This document shows, piece by piece, positions 17,143 to 25,095 of a stretch of DNA of 64,000 nt. Positions within the stretch are counted from its first letter, which is position 1, and each line of letters opens with the position of its first letter. This stretch comes from Chitinophagaceae bacterium (lineage in GTDB: Bacteria > Bacteroidota > Bacteroidia > Chitinophagales > Chitinophagaceae): NCBI GenBank assembly GCA_004173355.1, contig SEAD01000009.1, forward strand, positions 1 through 64,000. Reading direction: 5' to 3'. The notes beneath the pieces were generated by a model that saw only the letters and a program-made list of their open reading frames with translations, was not told the origin of the DNA and ran no database searches. The translations under genes were made by a program, and so were the position numbers.

Positions 17143-17967
17143 TTATTCTGATGCGGAGATGTCGAATGTGATTGACTGTCGGCGATAGGCTTTCACGGCA
17201 TATCCATTGTTTATGGCCGGTGTCCATTTCCCTGCTTTACGTATTACCCGCATTGCTTCTTCTTCCATTCCATACCCAAGGCTGGTCAGCGCTTTTACCC
17301 CGCTGATCGAACCATCGAGATCCACTACAAATTCAATCATCACCCGGTGTTTTGCTGACGGAGCCCCGTTTTCAACCGGTACGTCTGCCCGCAGGTTGCG
17401 TTCCAGGAACCGCGTCCAGTCTCCCTTGAATGCAGCCTGGACCTGGACAACGGTTACCGGGCCTTCGTCAGCGGGTTTTTTTGGCTCAATAATTCCGGTC
17501 ACGTCTCCGTTTCCCGGAATGGCTGCTACCGGTTGGATTCCATCATCTACTATACCGTCCGTTGTTTTTACATCGATTCTGGCATCCTCCAGCATTTTCT
17601 GGTCGGGCAGCGGTTCAGTCACTTTATCATCTTCCACCAGGATGGGTGTGGTGAAGAGCTGGGTCTTCACTGCCGGCGGTGGTGTAACCGGTTTGGGTGG
17701 TTCGGGAGGAATGATGGGTTCCGGTTCATCTGTTTGTAATGCGATCAGCCGCACATCTTCTTTTGGCTCTTCAATGGAAGAAGATTTGTTACCCTGGCTG
17801 AAGACAGAGCCAACAATCAATGCGGCCACGACCGAGAATGTAATCGTTAATGCTTTGATGGTTCGTCTTGAATAGTTTTTGCGGAGTTCGTATGCGCCGT
17901 ATTGTTTGTTCCTGTTTTCAAACAGGAGATCAAGTACATCGGTGCGAAGGATTTGGTTTGCTTCCAT
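17143..17967 (-). CDS. TonB family energy-transducing protein
   Basis: This is a 274-residue TonB. It has a cytoplasmic N-terminus with the Bacteroidota motif LDLLFENRNKQYGAYELRKNY (11-31), one transmembrane helix (about 37-57), a Pro/Glu-rich periplasmic spacer (EPEPIIPPEPPKPVTPPP) and a C-terminal TonB domain (VMIEFVVDLDGSISGVKALTSLGYGMEEEAMRVI). TonB couples the inner-membrane proton motive force to outer-membrane receptors; two such receptors lie at 46-53 kb. No exbB or exbD gene is adjacent. It converges on the SET cassette, with one base between stop codons. Confidence 0.9.
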   Translation of the reverse strand: MEANQILRTDVLDLLFENRNKQYGAYELRKNYSRRTIKALTITFSVVAALIVGSVFSQGNKSSSIEEPKEDVRLIALQTDEPEPIIPPEPPKPVTPPPAVKTQLFTTPILVEDDKVTEPLPDQKMLEDARIDVKTTDGIVDDGIQPVAAIPGNGDVTGIIEPKKPADEGPVTVVQVQAAFKGDWTRFLERNLRADVPVENGAPSAKHRVMIEFVVDLDGSISGVKALTSLGYGMEEEAMRVIRKAGKWTPAINNGYAVKAYRRQSITFDISASE

Positions 17968-18040
17968 AATAAAGTTGTTTGGTAATAGGATGTGCCGTTT
18001 TCTTTTTTTCCATATCGGAAAAATCCGGGTCCCATTAACG

Positions 18041-18080
18041 AAACAGGCTGTAATCCTTGTCGTTCAAGGGTTACAGCCTG
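18041..18080 (-). terminator. Stem-loop downstream of mnmG
   Basis: ACAGGCTGTAATCC and GGGTTACAGCCTGT form a long near-perfect hairpin about 50 bases after the mnmG stop. On the minus strand it is followed by a short T-rich stretch. It is likely an imperfect terminator or a 3' stabilising hairpin. Confidence 0.5.
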
Positions 18081-18128
18081 TCAACCTTTCGGCAAACTTT
18101 ATTTTTATGGAATTACGTGCAGCATGGA

Positions 18129-19991
18129 TCATCTGCCCATAAATACCATGAGGATCTGCACGTCGCTTGGATTAATGCCTGAGATCCGGCTGGCCTGTCC
18201 GAGTGTACGCGGACGGATCCGGTGAAGTTTTTCCCGAGCTTCGCTTCCCAGTGATTGTATTTTTTTGTAGTCGAAGCTTTCAGGTATTTCCAGGTTTTCA
18301 AGCTGGCTCATCCGGCTGACCAGCTCTCTTTCCTTTTCGATATAGACATCATATTTGATCTGGATGGAAGCCTGTTCGATTGCTTCCTTGCTGAATTGAT
18401 CCAGTTTCGATTTCAATTTTTCAGTCGCCGTTATCATTGCCGGCAGGTCCACGTCCGGACGCAATAATATTTTCTCCGATTTCTGTTTTTCCAGGATCGG
18501 GGAAGATCCCAGGGTTGCCAGGAACGGATTGATTTCGGATGGTTCAAAACTTATTTCTTTCAGCAGGGCTTTGATCTGTTCCACTTCGGCTTTTTTCGCC
18601 GTGACCCGATCCATCCTTTCCTGCGATGCAAGACCGAGTTTATAACTGAGTTCGGTGAGCCTGCTATCGGCATTGTCCTGGCGAAGCAATGTACGGTACT
18701 CAGCCCTCGAGGTGAACATCCGGTACGGCTCTTCCGTTCCTTTGCTGATCAGGTCATCGATGAGTACGCCTATATAGGCCTGGCTTCTCTCGAGAATCAC
18801 CGGCGCCAGCTCTTTCACTTTCTGGTGCGCGTTAATTCCTGCCATCAGTCCCTGGCAAGCAGCTTCTTCGTATCCCGTTGTTCCGTTTATCTGGCCGGCA
18901 AAAAACAGCCCTGATATTAGTTTGGTTTCTAATGTGTGACGTAATTGTGTTGGCGGGAAATAATCATACTCGATGGCATACCCTGGCCGGAAGATCCGGA
19001 CATTCTCAAAACCCGGAACCGTACGAAGTGCTTCGTATTGAACATCTTCCGGTAATGATGTCGAGAACCCGTTTACATAAATCTCTACCGTGTTCCATCC
19101 TTCGGGTTCGATAAAGAGCTGATGCCGATCACGTTCTGCAAACCGGGAGATCTTATCTTCAATGCTGGGACAATACCGTGGTCCTACCCCATCGATCCGG
19201 CCCGCATACATCGGGCTCCGGTCAAACCCGGTTTTTAATATATCGTGTACCTGCTGGTTTGTATACGTGATCCAGCAACTACGCTGCTGTTTTGGTTTGA
19301 CGGTGTCAGTATACGAAAACCCGGTCATGTCATCATCACCCGGTTGCTCTTCCATTTTCGAATAGTCCAGGCTCCTGCCATCAACCCTTGGCGGGGTACC
19401 CGTTTTCAACCGGTCACTTTCAAACCCAAGTGAAACCAGTTGTTCCGTAATACCCGTTGCCGCTTTTTCCGCAGCGCGACCCCCACCAAAATTTTTTTCA
19501 CCGATATGGATGATTCCGTTCAGGAATGTTCCGTTGGTCAGTACCACTGCTTTTGACCGGATCTCATGACCTAGTCCGGTAATTACACCTTCGGCTTTAC
19601 CCTCCTTTATTACCAAGCCTTTGACCATATCCTGGTAAAAATCGACATTCGGGGTATTCTCCAGCATTTCCCGCCACTTCGTGGCAAACATCATCCTGTC
19701 GCTTTGTGCCCGGGGGCTCCACATCGCCGGACCTTTTGACCGGTTCAGCATTCGGAACTGGATCATTGATTCATCTGTGACAATGCCTGAATAACCGCCC
19801 ATCGCATCAATCTCACGCACAATCTGGCCTTTCGCTATCCCACCCATTGCCGGATTGCAGCTCATCTGTGCGATGGTCTGCATATTCATGGTCACAAGCA
19901 GGACTTTCGACCCAAGATTTGCCGCAGCAGCCGCAGCTTCACAGCCCGCATGCCCTGCGCCTACTACAATTACATCATAATCTGGAAACAT
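18129..19991 (-). CDS. mnmG: tRNA U34 modification enzyme MnmG (GidA)
   Basis: MnmG is the FAD-binding partner of MnmE in forming the carboxymethylaminomethyl group of U34 in certain tRNAs. The 620-residue protein begins MFPDYDVIVVGAGHAGCEAA, with the FAD dinucleotide motif GAGHAG at 11-16. It contains GGIAKGQIVREIDAMGG, LTNGTFLNGIIHIG, RLKTGTPPRV and AGQINGTTGYEEAACQG. The longer ORF from 20135 adds 48 residues with no family resemblance and reaches towards the parS-like sites, so I use the ATG at 19991. A minus-strand TAACTTTG (20004-19997) resembles a -7 element but lies very close to the ATG. Nearby parS-like sites fit the common origin-proximal location of gidA. Confidence 0.93.
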   Translation of the reverse strand: MFPDYDVIVVGAGHAGCEAAAAAANLGSKVLLVTMNMQTIAQMSCNPAMGGIAKGQIVREIDAMGGYSGIVTDESMIQFRMLNRSKGPAMWSPRAQSDRMMFATKWREMLENTPNVDFYQDMVKGLVIKEGKAEGVITGLGHEIRSKAVVLTNGTFLNGIIHIGEKNFGGGRAAEKAATGITEQLVSLGFESDRLKTGTPPRVDGRSLDYSKMEEQPGDDDMTGFSYTDTVKPKQQRSCWITYTNQQVHDILKTGFDRSPMYAGRIDGVGPRYCPSIEDKISRFAERDRHQLFIEPEGWNTVEIYVNGFSTSLPEDVQYEALRTVPGFENVRIFRPGYAIEYDYFPPTQLRHTLETKLISGLFFAGQINGTTGYEEAACQGLMAGINAHQKVKELAPVILERSQAYIGVLIDDLISKGTEEPYRMFTSRAEYRTLLRQDNADSRLTELSYKLGLASQERMDRVTAKKAEVEQIKALLKEISFEPSEINPFLATLGSSPILEKQKSEKILLRPDVDLPAMITATEKLKSKLDQFSKEAIEQASIQIKYDVYIEKERELVSRMSQLENLEIPESFDYKKIQSLGSEAREKLHRIRPRTLGQASRISGINPSDVQILMVFMGR

Positions 19992-20137
19992 GCCGGCAAA
20001 GTTAATGCAAAAGCATGGGCACGTCAGGTAAAAGAGGTGGGGTTTCTTGTGGCTCGTTAGTACTCCTGTATGTTTTGACTTACCAGCCCGCGTCATCAAG
20101 TGTGAAGATCTGGTCAACCCGTGCCTACTTCCCATGT

Positions 20138-20153
20138 TGTTCCACGTGGAACG
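20138..20153. other. parS-like centromere site 1
   Basis: TGTTCCACGTGGAACG matches the bacterial parS consensus (TGTTnCACGTGnAACA) at all positions but the last. parS is the binding site of the ParB partition protein. It is one of three such 16-mers within 166 bases. Confidence 0.75.
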
Positions 20154-20216
20154 AGCTGGCCCCCGCAGCTACATAGACCCTGATATCAAGTTCTCGACAC
20201 TCAGACTCCTGCCGTT

Positions 20217-20232
20217 AGTTCCACGTGAAACA
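20217..20232. other. parS-like centromere site 2
   Basis: AGTTCCACGTGAAACA matches the parS consensus at all positions but the first. It lies 64 bases from site 1. Confidence 0.75.
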
Positions 20233-20287
20233 GTTCGGCAACGCGTTCAGTGCGTCAGGTAATAGAAAATCCTTTCCCAACTGAGTT

Positions 20288-20303
20288 TGTTTCACGTGGA
20301 ACG
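20288..20303. other. parS-like centromere site 3
   Basis: TGTTTCACGTGGAACG matches the parS consensus at all positions but the last. It lies 55 bases from site 2. Confidence 0.75.
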
Positions 20304-20820
20304 CCACTCTAAAAACGCTCAGTCAAACGACCTCTACAATTTTCCATTAGTGTCAACTTAGGTGCAGCATATAATGGACTCTGAATGGTTGAGCACAGGC
20401 TCCGGGCTAAAGCTTTACAGGCATGCGGGTTCCGAATACTGAAAAACGCGAAGGCTAAAGGCTGTGCTGAAGCGACTCATAAAGAAAAGGGAAGGTTGGA
20501 GAGCTGAATCAGGGCAGTGATTATAAGTATAGTCTATAAACAACCTGGGTAATCCGTCTAATCCACGGTGATAGAAGCGCACACCACGGAGAGGATTGGT
20601 TATTCCAAGGGCGTGGGCTGGTTGAGGCTGTACCTGTTAGGGACAAATAGCAACCGATCGTGAAGGATTATACGGGGTTGGCCGGTCATACGTGTTTAAA
20701 ACTAATGCCCTAGGTAGTCAAGTGAGCAAGAATCTTCTGATTCGTTTCCTTGGCGTCGTTTTTTAAGAAAAAACAATCTGAGATCAGCGTACGAGTATGC
20801 TGTATTAACCTTTTTCCAAA
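20304..20820. other. Unexplained gene-free region beside the parS-like sites
   Basis: About 0.5 kb has no open frame of 60 codons or more on either strand. The text is rich in short G/A-rich segments and self-complementary pieces (for example GAAGGCTAAAGGC and TTTTTTAAGAAAAAA near 20760), which looks more like structured RNA or decayed mobile DNA than ordinary intergenic sequence. I could not match it to tmRNA, RNase P RNA, 6S RNA or a complete group II intron; in particular no domain V hairpin was found. Confidence 0.35.
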
Positions 20821-20991
20821 ATGAATCAAACTGAGGTACAGCCTGAAGGAAGCACATTCATTACTTACGTTCCCTATAATGTCCATGGCATGAAGGCAAA
20901 ACGCCAGATGTTGATAGCCAAAGGACAGTCGGGCGAATCACTTTGTGCCGAAAACCCATGCATTGGGTGTGGGAAATGGCATTATGGATAA
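20821..20991 (+). CDS. Possible small ORF of unknown function (or decayed gene)
   Basis: This ATG-initiated 56-codon frame encodes a peptide with a Cys-rich end (CAENPCIGCGKWHYG). After the TAA stop the same frame stays open for about 60 more codons, running into the ybeY 3' end, so it may be a pseudogene with an internal stop. It has no family I recognise and no clear promoter. It falls below the ORF track's length limit. Confidence 0.25.
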   Translation: MNQTEVQPEGSTFITYVPYNVHGMKAKRQMLIAKGQSGESLCAENPCIGCGKWHYG

Positions 20992-21155
20992 AAGTCTGGT
21001 ACGGACTGTGTCCGCAATCGCAGGCAGTTATGCGCGGCCGTGAAGCAATCTGGCTTGGCGATTAATGCCCAGCATGAAAAGTTGTTCCCGGAACGTACCT
21101 TACGCAATCCGACTATCACCTTGCTTTCGGGAGCAATTTCCGCCACGCACGGTAG

Positions 21156-21584
21156 TCATTTGAAAAACAGCCGCAGGTAGTGGTCTTCCCGAGCGCGGAT
21201 CAGGGTGACTTGGGTTTTGGTCTTGTCCCGGAAGCCGCATAGATGAAGGGCTCCGTGGAAGATGACGCGGTGCAACTCGTGCTTTACCGGCACTCCAAGG
21301 GTCCTGGCGTTATCGCGGACCCGGTCGATGCTGATATAAATCTCCCCTTCTACCGGTTCGTTTTTTTCACTCATGGGAAATGTGATTACATCAGTTTCAT
21401 AATCATGCTGGAGGAACTGGCGGTTTATATCCAGCAACGCCTGATCTGAACAGAAAATGTAGTTCAGGTGTTTGAAAGGGACTTTCTCCTTCCTGAAAAT
21501 AGACACGATGAATTCCCGGAGTCGGGTTCTTTCACTGAGTGCGAATTGTTTCTCAAAAAAGAATTGTACGGGCTTCTCATTCAT
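21156..21584 (-). CDS. ybeY: Endoribonuclease YbeY
   Basis: YbeY is a zinc-dependent rRNA maturation and ribosome quality-control endonuclease. The 142-residue protein shows the family N-terminus, LLDINRQFLQHDYETDVITFPM, GEIYISIDRVRDNA and the zinc motif HELHRVIFHGALHLCGF. Where many bacteria have a third histidine (GYDH), this protein has GFRDK; as far as I recall, a lysine or aspartate substitution here is common in Bacteroidota. It is the first gene left of feoA and is divergent from it. Confidence 0.9.
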   Translation of the reverse strand: MNEKPVQFFFEKQFALSERTRLREFIVSIFRKEKVPFKHLNYIFCSDQALLDINRQFLQHDYETDVITFPMSEKNEPVEGEIYISIDRVRDNARTLGVPVKHELHRVIFHGALHLCGFRDKTKTQVTLIRAREDHYLRLFFK

Positions 21585-21643
21585 ATTTCAAAATTCGTAA
21601 ACAAAGCATGAAAATCAATGCTAGTTTCGCGGCAATACAAAAA

Positions 21644-21877
21644 ATGATGAACAGGAAACTTTCAGAGCTCAAACCAGGTGAGAAGGCAATTATCAAAGAA
21701 TTCGGAAGCGAAGAGATTTACCTGAAACTGATGGAAATGGGTTGCCTTCCGGGAGAGTCGATTGCGATCGAACAGGTGGCTCCATTGGGAGACCCGGTGT
21801 CGGTTCATGTCGCCGGCTACCGGCTGAGCCTGAGGCTCGATGAGGCCGAACACATAATTGTTACCACAAAAGATTGA
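21644..21877 (+). CDS. feoA: Ferrous iron transport protein FeoA
   Basis: This is a small SH3-like FeoA protein of about 77 residues. It contains LSELKPGEKAIIKEFG, LKLMEMGCLPGESIAIEQVAPLGDPVSVHVAGYRLSLR and a C-terminal EAEHIIV, the complete usual domain. FeoA modulates the FeoB iron transporter. I chose the ATG at 21644, which gives the typical length; upstream starts at 21608 and 21539 would add an atypical basic extension. Its feoB partner is not adjacent but 3.2 kb away on the other strand. nadD follows after 15 bases. Confidence 0.85.
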   Translation: MMNRKLSELKPGEKAIIKEFGSEEIYLKLMEMGCLPGESIAIEQVAPLGDPVSVHVAGYRLSLRLDEAEHIIVTTKD

Positions 21878-21892
21878 TAATCAACCATATAG

Positions 21893-22462
21893 ATGAAAGT
21901 CGGTTTATATTTCGGTTCGTTCAATCCCATCCATACCGGGCACCTGATTATAGCCAGCCATGTTCTGAATACAACCGGGCTGGAGAAAATCTGGATGATT
22001 GTTTCTCCCCGGAATCCTTTTAAAAACAGCAACACGCTGCTGAATGAGTACGACCGGATGCAACTCGTCCAGCTCGCAATCGGCGAGGACCTGCGGATGC
22101 GGGCCTCAGATATCGAGTTTAGCCTGCCCAAACCATCCTACACCAGTATTACACTTGCACATCTTTCCGAAAAATACCCTGAACACCAGTTCACTATTAT
22201 TATGGGAGGCGACAGCTTTCAAAACCTGCACAAATGGAAAAACGCGGAAAGCATTATTAGAAACTATCCCATTTATGTTTATCCAAGACCGGGTTTTGAT
22301 GTGAAAGTGCCGGAGGGTGCAGACATCACTCTCATCGATGCCCCGTTACTGGAGTTATCCGCAACGCAGGTCCGCGAACTTGTACACCAGGGCAAATCGA
22401 TCCGCTATATGGTGCCCGACGCCGTGATGCTGGAGATAGAGAAGAATGGTTATTATAAATAA
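21893..22462 (+). CDS. nadD: Nicotinate-nucleotide adenylyltransferase NadD
   Basis: NadD adenylates nicotinate mononucleotide in NAD synthesis. The 189-residue protein has the nucleotidyltransferase motif GSFNPIHTGHL (8-18), SPRNPFK, the MGGDSF motif, and C-terminal LSATQVRELV (SxTxxR) with SIRYMVPD. All catalytic motifs are present. nadA lies at the left end of the window. It is probably co-transcribed with feoA, although the two functions are unrelated. Confidence 0.93.
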   Translation: MKVGLYFGSFNPIHTGHLIIASHVLNTTGLEKIWMIVSPRNPFKNSNTLLNEYDRMQLVQLAIGEDLRMRASDIEFSLPKPSYTSITLAHLSEKYPEHQFTIIMGGDSFQNLHKWKNAESIIRNYPIYVYPRPGFDVKVPEGADITLIDAPLLELSATQVRELVHQGKSIRYMVPDAVMLEIEKNGYYK

Positions 22463-22485
22463 GAAACCGTTGCCAGCAACAGTTC

Positions 22486-23721
22486 TCAGAAAAAATATCC
22501 AAGGATAAGGCATCCCGCGACAATCACGGGTGAAGGGATACGTGTATAACACAACAACAGGAACGTGCCCAGGATTACCCCAAGGTTTAATGCACTGAGC
22601 ACCGAGGCCTCCAGGATGGAAATGTCTTTCAGGATATAAAATGTGGATCCGATCATTATTCCAACCACCGCAGCATTGATGCCTTCGAGTGAGCGGTAAA
22701 TCGCTGCATATTTTTTCAGGTTATTCCAGATCGGAAAAAAGAAAAGCACCAGTAATGCACTTGGCAGGAAGATCGCAATTGAACCGATAATGATCCCGGT
22801 CACCTGCATCCCCGGACCGAGATCCTTTAATGCCATACCACCGGTGAATGCCGCAATTGAAAAGACCGGACCCGGCACTGCCCGCACGATCCCCATGCCG
22901 GTGAGCATGTCTTCCTTATTCACCCTGATCACGTCAGGATCCTTTTGGCGTACCGCATCCGGGCGGATGCTGAACTGTTCATACATAATGGGCATCAGTA
23001 CCTGGCCTCCACCAAACACCAGACTGCCCATCCGGTACGTGTTCTCAAAAAGATTGATTGGTCCGCGTGTGATCCAACGGTCCTGTTTGGCCGTTTGGGA
23101 TAGTGCACCGGCTGCAATAAAAATGAACGCAAAAAGCCAGAAATTCCACCACTTGATTTTGCTCGGGGTCTGTTCAACCTGCGGAATCCGTTTATGGCTG
23201 AGATTGGTAGCGAAGCCTCCAAGGATGATCAATACGGGAAAAACCGCAGGCAGCTTGAAAAAGAAAAAGGTGATTGCGGTAGCCGCAATGGTTATCACCC
23301 TCGTGATGGTATTCCGTGCTCCATGCGGGAATGCAATGAAACAGGCATACACCAGGAAGCCCGCAGCCATCGGGGCAATGAATTTAAAAATATCGGTATC
23401 CAGTGCCTTGCGGTCAATATAATGCAGGAGGAAAGAGAGGGCTCCCATAAAAATACATGCGGGCAGGATCCATATAAGCAAGGTAAGGATGGCCAGCGGA
23501 ACGCCCCCGTTCTTGTAGCCGATCAATGTGATCGTTTGTGTGGAAGATGCCCCTGGCAGGAGATTACAGAATGCATTGTACTCAATCAGTTCTTCCTCGG
23601 TTATATAGGAACGCTGGCGGACAAAGGTTTTCATCATCATCGCAATATGGGCCTGCGGTCCGCCAAAGGCAGTAACGCTATGCAGGAAAACAGCCTTCAT
23701 GAAAGGAAGATGACGCAGCAT
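22486..23721 (-). CDS. chrA: Chromate transporter family protein (two CHR domains)
   Basis: This 411-residue polytopic membrane protein of the CHR family carries two homologous halves. The first has [14 protein letters not shown] and [10 protein letters not shown]; the second has [13 protein letters not shown] and [16 protein letters not shown]. Members export chromate, but many family proteins have untested substrates. An internal start at 23700 is possible. It converges on nadD with about 20 bases between stops. Confidence 0.82.
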   Translation of the reverse strand: MLRHLPFMKAVFLHSVTAFGGPQAHIAMMMKTFVRQRSYITEEELIEYNAFCNLLPGASSTQTITLIGYKNGGVPLAILTLLIWILPACIFMGALSFLLHYIDRKALDTDIFKFIAPMAAGFLVYACFIAFPHGARNTITRVITIAATAITFFFFKLPAVFPVLIILGGFATNLSHKRIPQVEQTPSKIKWWNFWLFAFIFIAAGALSQTAKQDRWITRGPINLFENTYRMGSLVFGGGQVLMPIMYEQFSIRPDAVRQKDPDVIRVNKEDMLTGMGIVRAVPGPVFSIAAFTGGMALKDLGPGMQVTGIIIGSIAIFLPSALLVLFFFPIWNNLKKYAAIYRSLEGINAAVVGIMIGSTFYILKDISILEASVLSALNLGVILGTFLLLCYTRIPSPVIVAGCLILGYFF

Positions 23722-23805
23722 CGGTGACAGATGAAAATGAAAACGGGTTAGCGAATGAAGTTACCGATTAATAACATTTATGGTTAAATTCAGAAAAATT
23801 TTCTG

Positions 23806-25095
23806 ATGAAAAAACTGCTTATACTTTCCTGTGTTATTCCGGTGTGCCTGGCTGCAGGCGCCCAGGTCAAACAGAAAATAAGTGCCGCTATCGCGAAGGT
23901 CGAACCGAAATGTATTGCCTGGCGTGAACAGCTGCACCAGAACCCTGAGCTGGGCAACCGGGAATTCAAAACCGCAAAACTTGTAGCCGACCAGCTTCGC
24001 TCATTTGGTATCGAGGTAAAGGAAGGTGTGGCAAAAACCGGGGTGGTCGGCATCCTGAAAGGGGATAAACCCGGACCATGTATTGCGCTGCGGGCGGATA
24101 TGGACGGACTACCGGTAACTGAAACCGTTGACCTCCCCTATGCCTCCACGATAAAAACAACCTACAACGGACAGGAAGTCGGCGTGATGCATGCCTGCGG
24201 GCATGATACGCATGTGGCGATGCTGCTGTCGGTTGCCGAAGTACTCTCAAGTATAAAAAAAGACCTGAAAGGCACGGTGAAATTTATTTTCCAGCCAGCG
24301 GAAGAAGGTCCTCCCGCCGGTGAAGAGGGCGGTGCAAAACTGATGGTGGATGAAGGTGTAATGGAAAACCCGAAGGTTGATGTGGTTTTTGGTTTGCATA
24401 TCGAAGCCGCAATTGAAGAGGGGACGATCGAATGGAAATCCGGTTCGTTTATGGCCGCGGCGGATTTTTTCACCATAAAAGTAAAAGGTAAACCAAGCCA
24501 TGGTTCACAACCCTGGCTCGGCATCGATCCGATATCAGCATCGGCGCAGATCATCAATGGGCTGCAGACAATCGTGAGCCGCGAAAGCGAACTCACAAAA
24601 GCACCGGTGGTCATCACCGTCGGCAAGATCCAGGGAGGTGTAAGGAATAATATTATCTCCGATAATGTTGAGATGCTGGGGACCATCCGCACACTCGACA
24701 GCGAGATGCAGAAAAAAGTACACGAACGTTTCCGGCATGTAATCAAATCCATCGGCGATGCCTCCGGTGTCACCACAGAAGTCCAGATAGATACAAGGAC
24801 CCTGGTAACATACAATGATCCCAAACTCGTGGAAAAAATGTTGCCATCACTTCGCAATGCGATTGGTGCGGCAAATGTAAAAGAACGGGAATGGGTAACG
24901 GGCGCAGAGGACTTTTCATACTATGGCACCAAAGCCCCCTCCTTTTTCCTGTATCTCGGGGGCATGCCCAAAGGCAAGGATCCAAAAACGGCGCCGCCGC
25001 ATCATACTGCTGAATTTTTTGTGACGAACAGTGCGATGAAAACCGGTGTCCAGGCATTGTGCCAGCTGGTGACCGATTACGCGGAGATGAAATAA
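23806..25095 (+). CDS. Secreted M20-family amidohydrolase
   Basis: This 429-residue metallo-amidohydrolase has an N-terminal signal peptide (MKKLLILSCVIPVCLAAGAQ). It belongs to the M20D group with N-acyl-amino acid and hippurate hydrolases. Catalytic and metal motifs are RADMDGLP (96-103), HACGHDTH (129-136) and QPAEEG (163-168), with KPSHGSQPWLGIDPI in the dimerisation domain and a late zinc histidine in PPHHTAEF. It probably acts in the periplasm on N-acylated amino acids; the natural substrate is unknown. It converges on feoB, with adjacent stops. Confidence 0.9.
   Translation: MKKLLILSCVIPVCLAAGAQVKQKISAAIAKVEPKCIAWREQLHQNPELGNREFKTAKLVADQLRSFGIEVKEGVAKTGVVGILKGDKPGPCIALRADMDGLPVTETVDLPYASTIKTTYNGQEVGVMHACGHDTHVAMLLSVAEVLSSIKKDLKGTVKFIFQPAEEGPPAGEEGGAKLMVDEGVMENPKVDVVFGLHIEAAIEEGTIEWKSGSFMAAADFFTIKVKGKPSHGSQPWLGIDPISASAQIINGLQTIVSRESELTKAPVVITVGKIQGGVRNNIISDNVEMLGTIRTLDSEMQKKVHERFRHVIKSIGDASGVTTEVQIDTRTLVTYNDPKLVEKMLPSLRNAIGAANVKEREWVTGAEDFSYYGTKAPSFFLYLGGMPKGKDPKTAPPHHTAEFFVTNSAMKTGVQALCQLVTDYAEMK

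Noticed and set aside
19992-20135. A 48-residue N-terminal extension of mnmG.
   Set aside because: MnmG proteins start at the MFPDYDVIVVG segment, and the extension has no family resemblance, so I use the inner start.
20304-20820. Possible group II intron remnant upstream of the small ORF.
   Set aside because: No domain V hairpin, no maturase and no clear GTGYG start followed by the expected structure; I keep it only as an unexplained region.
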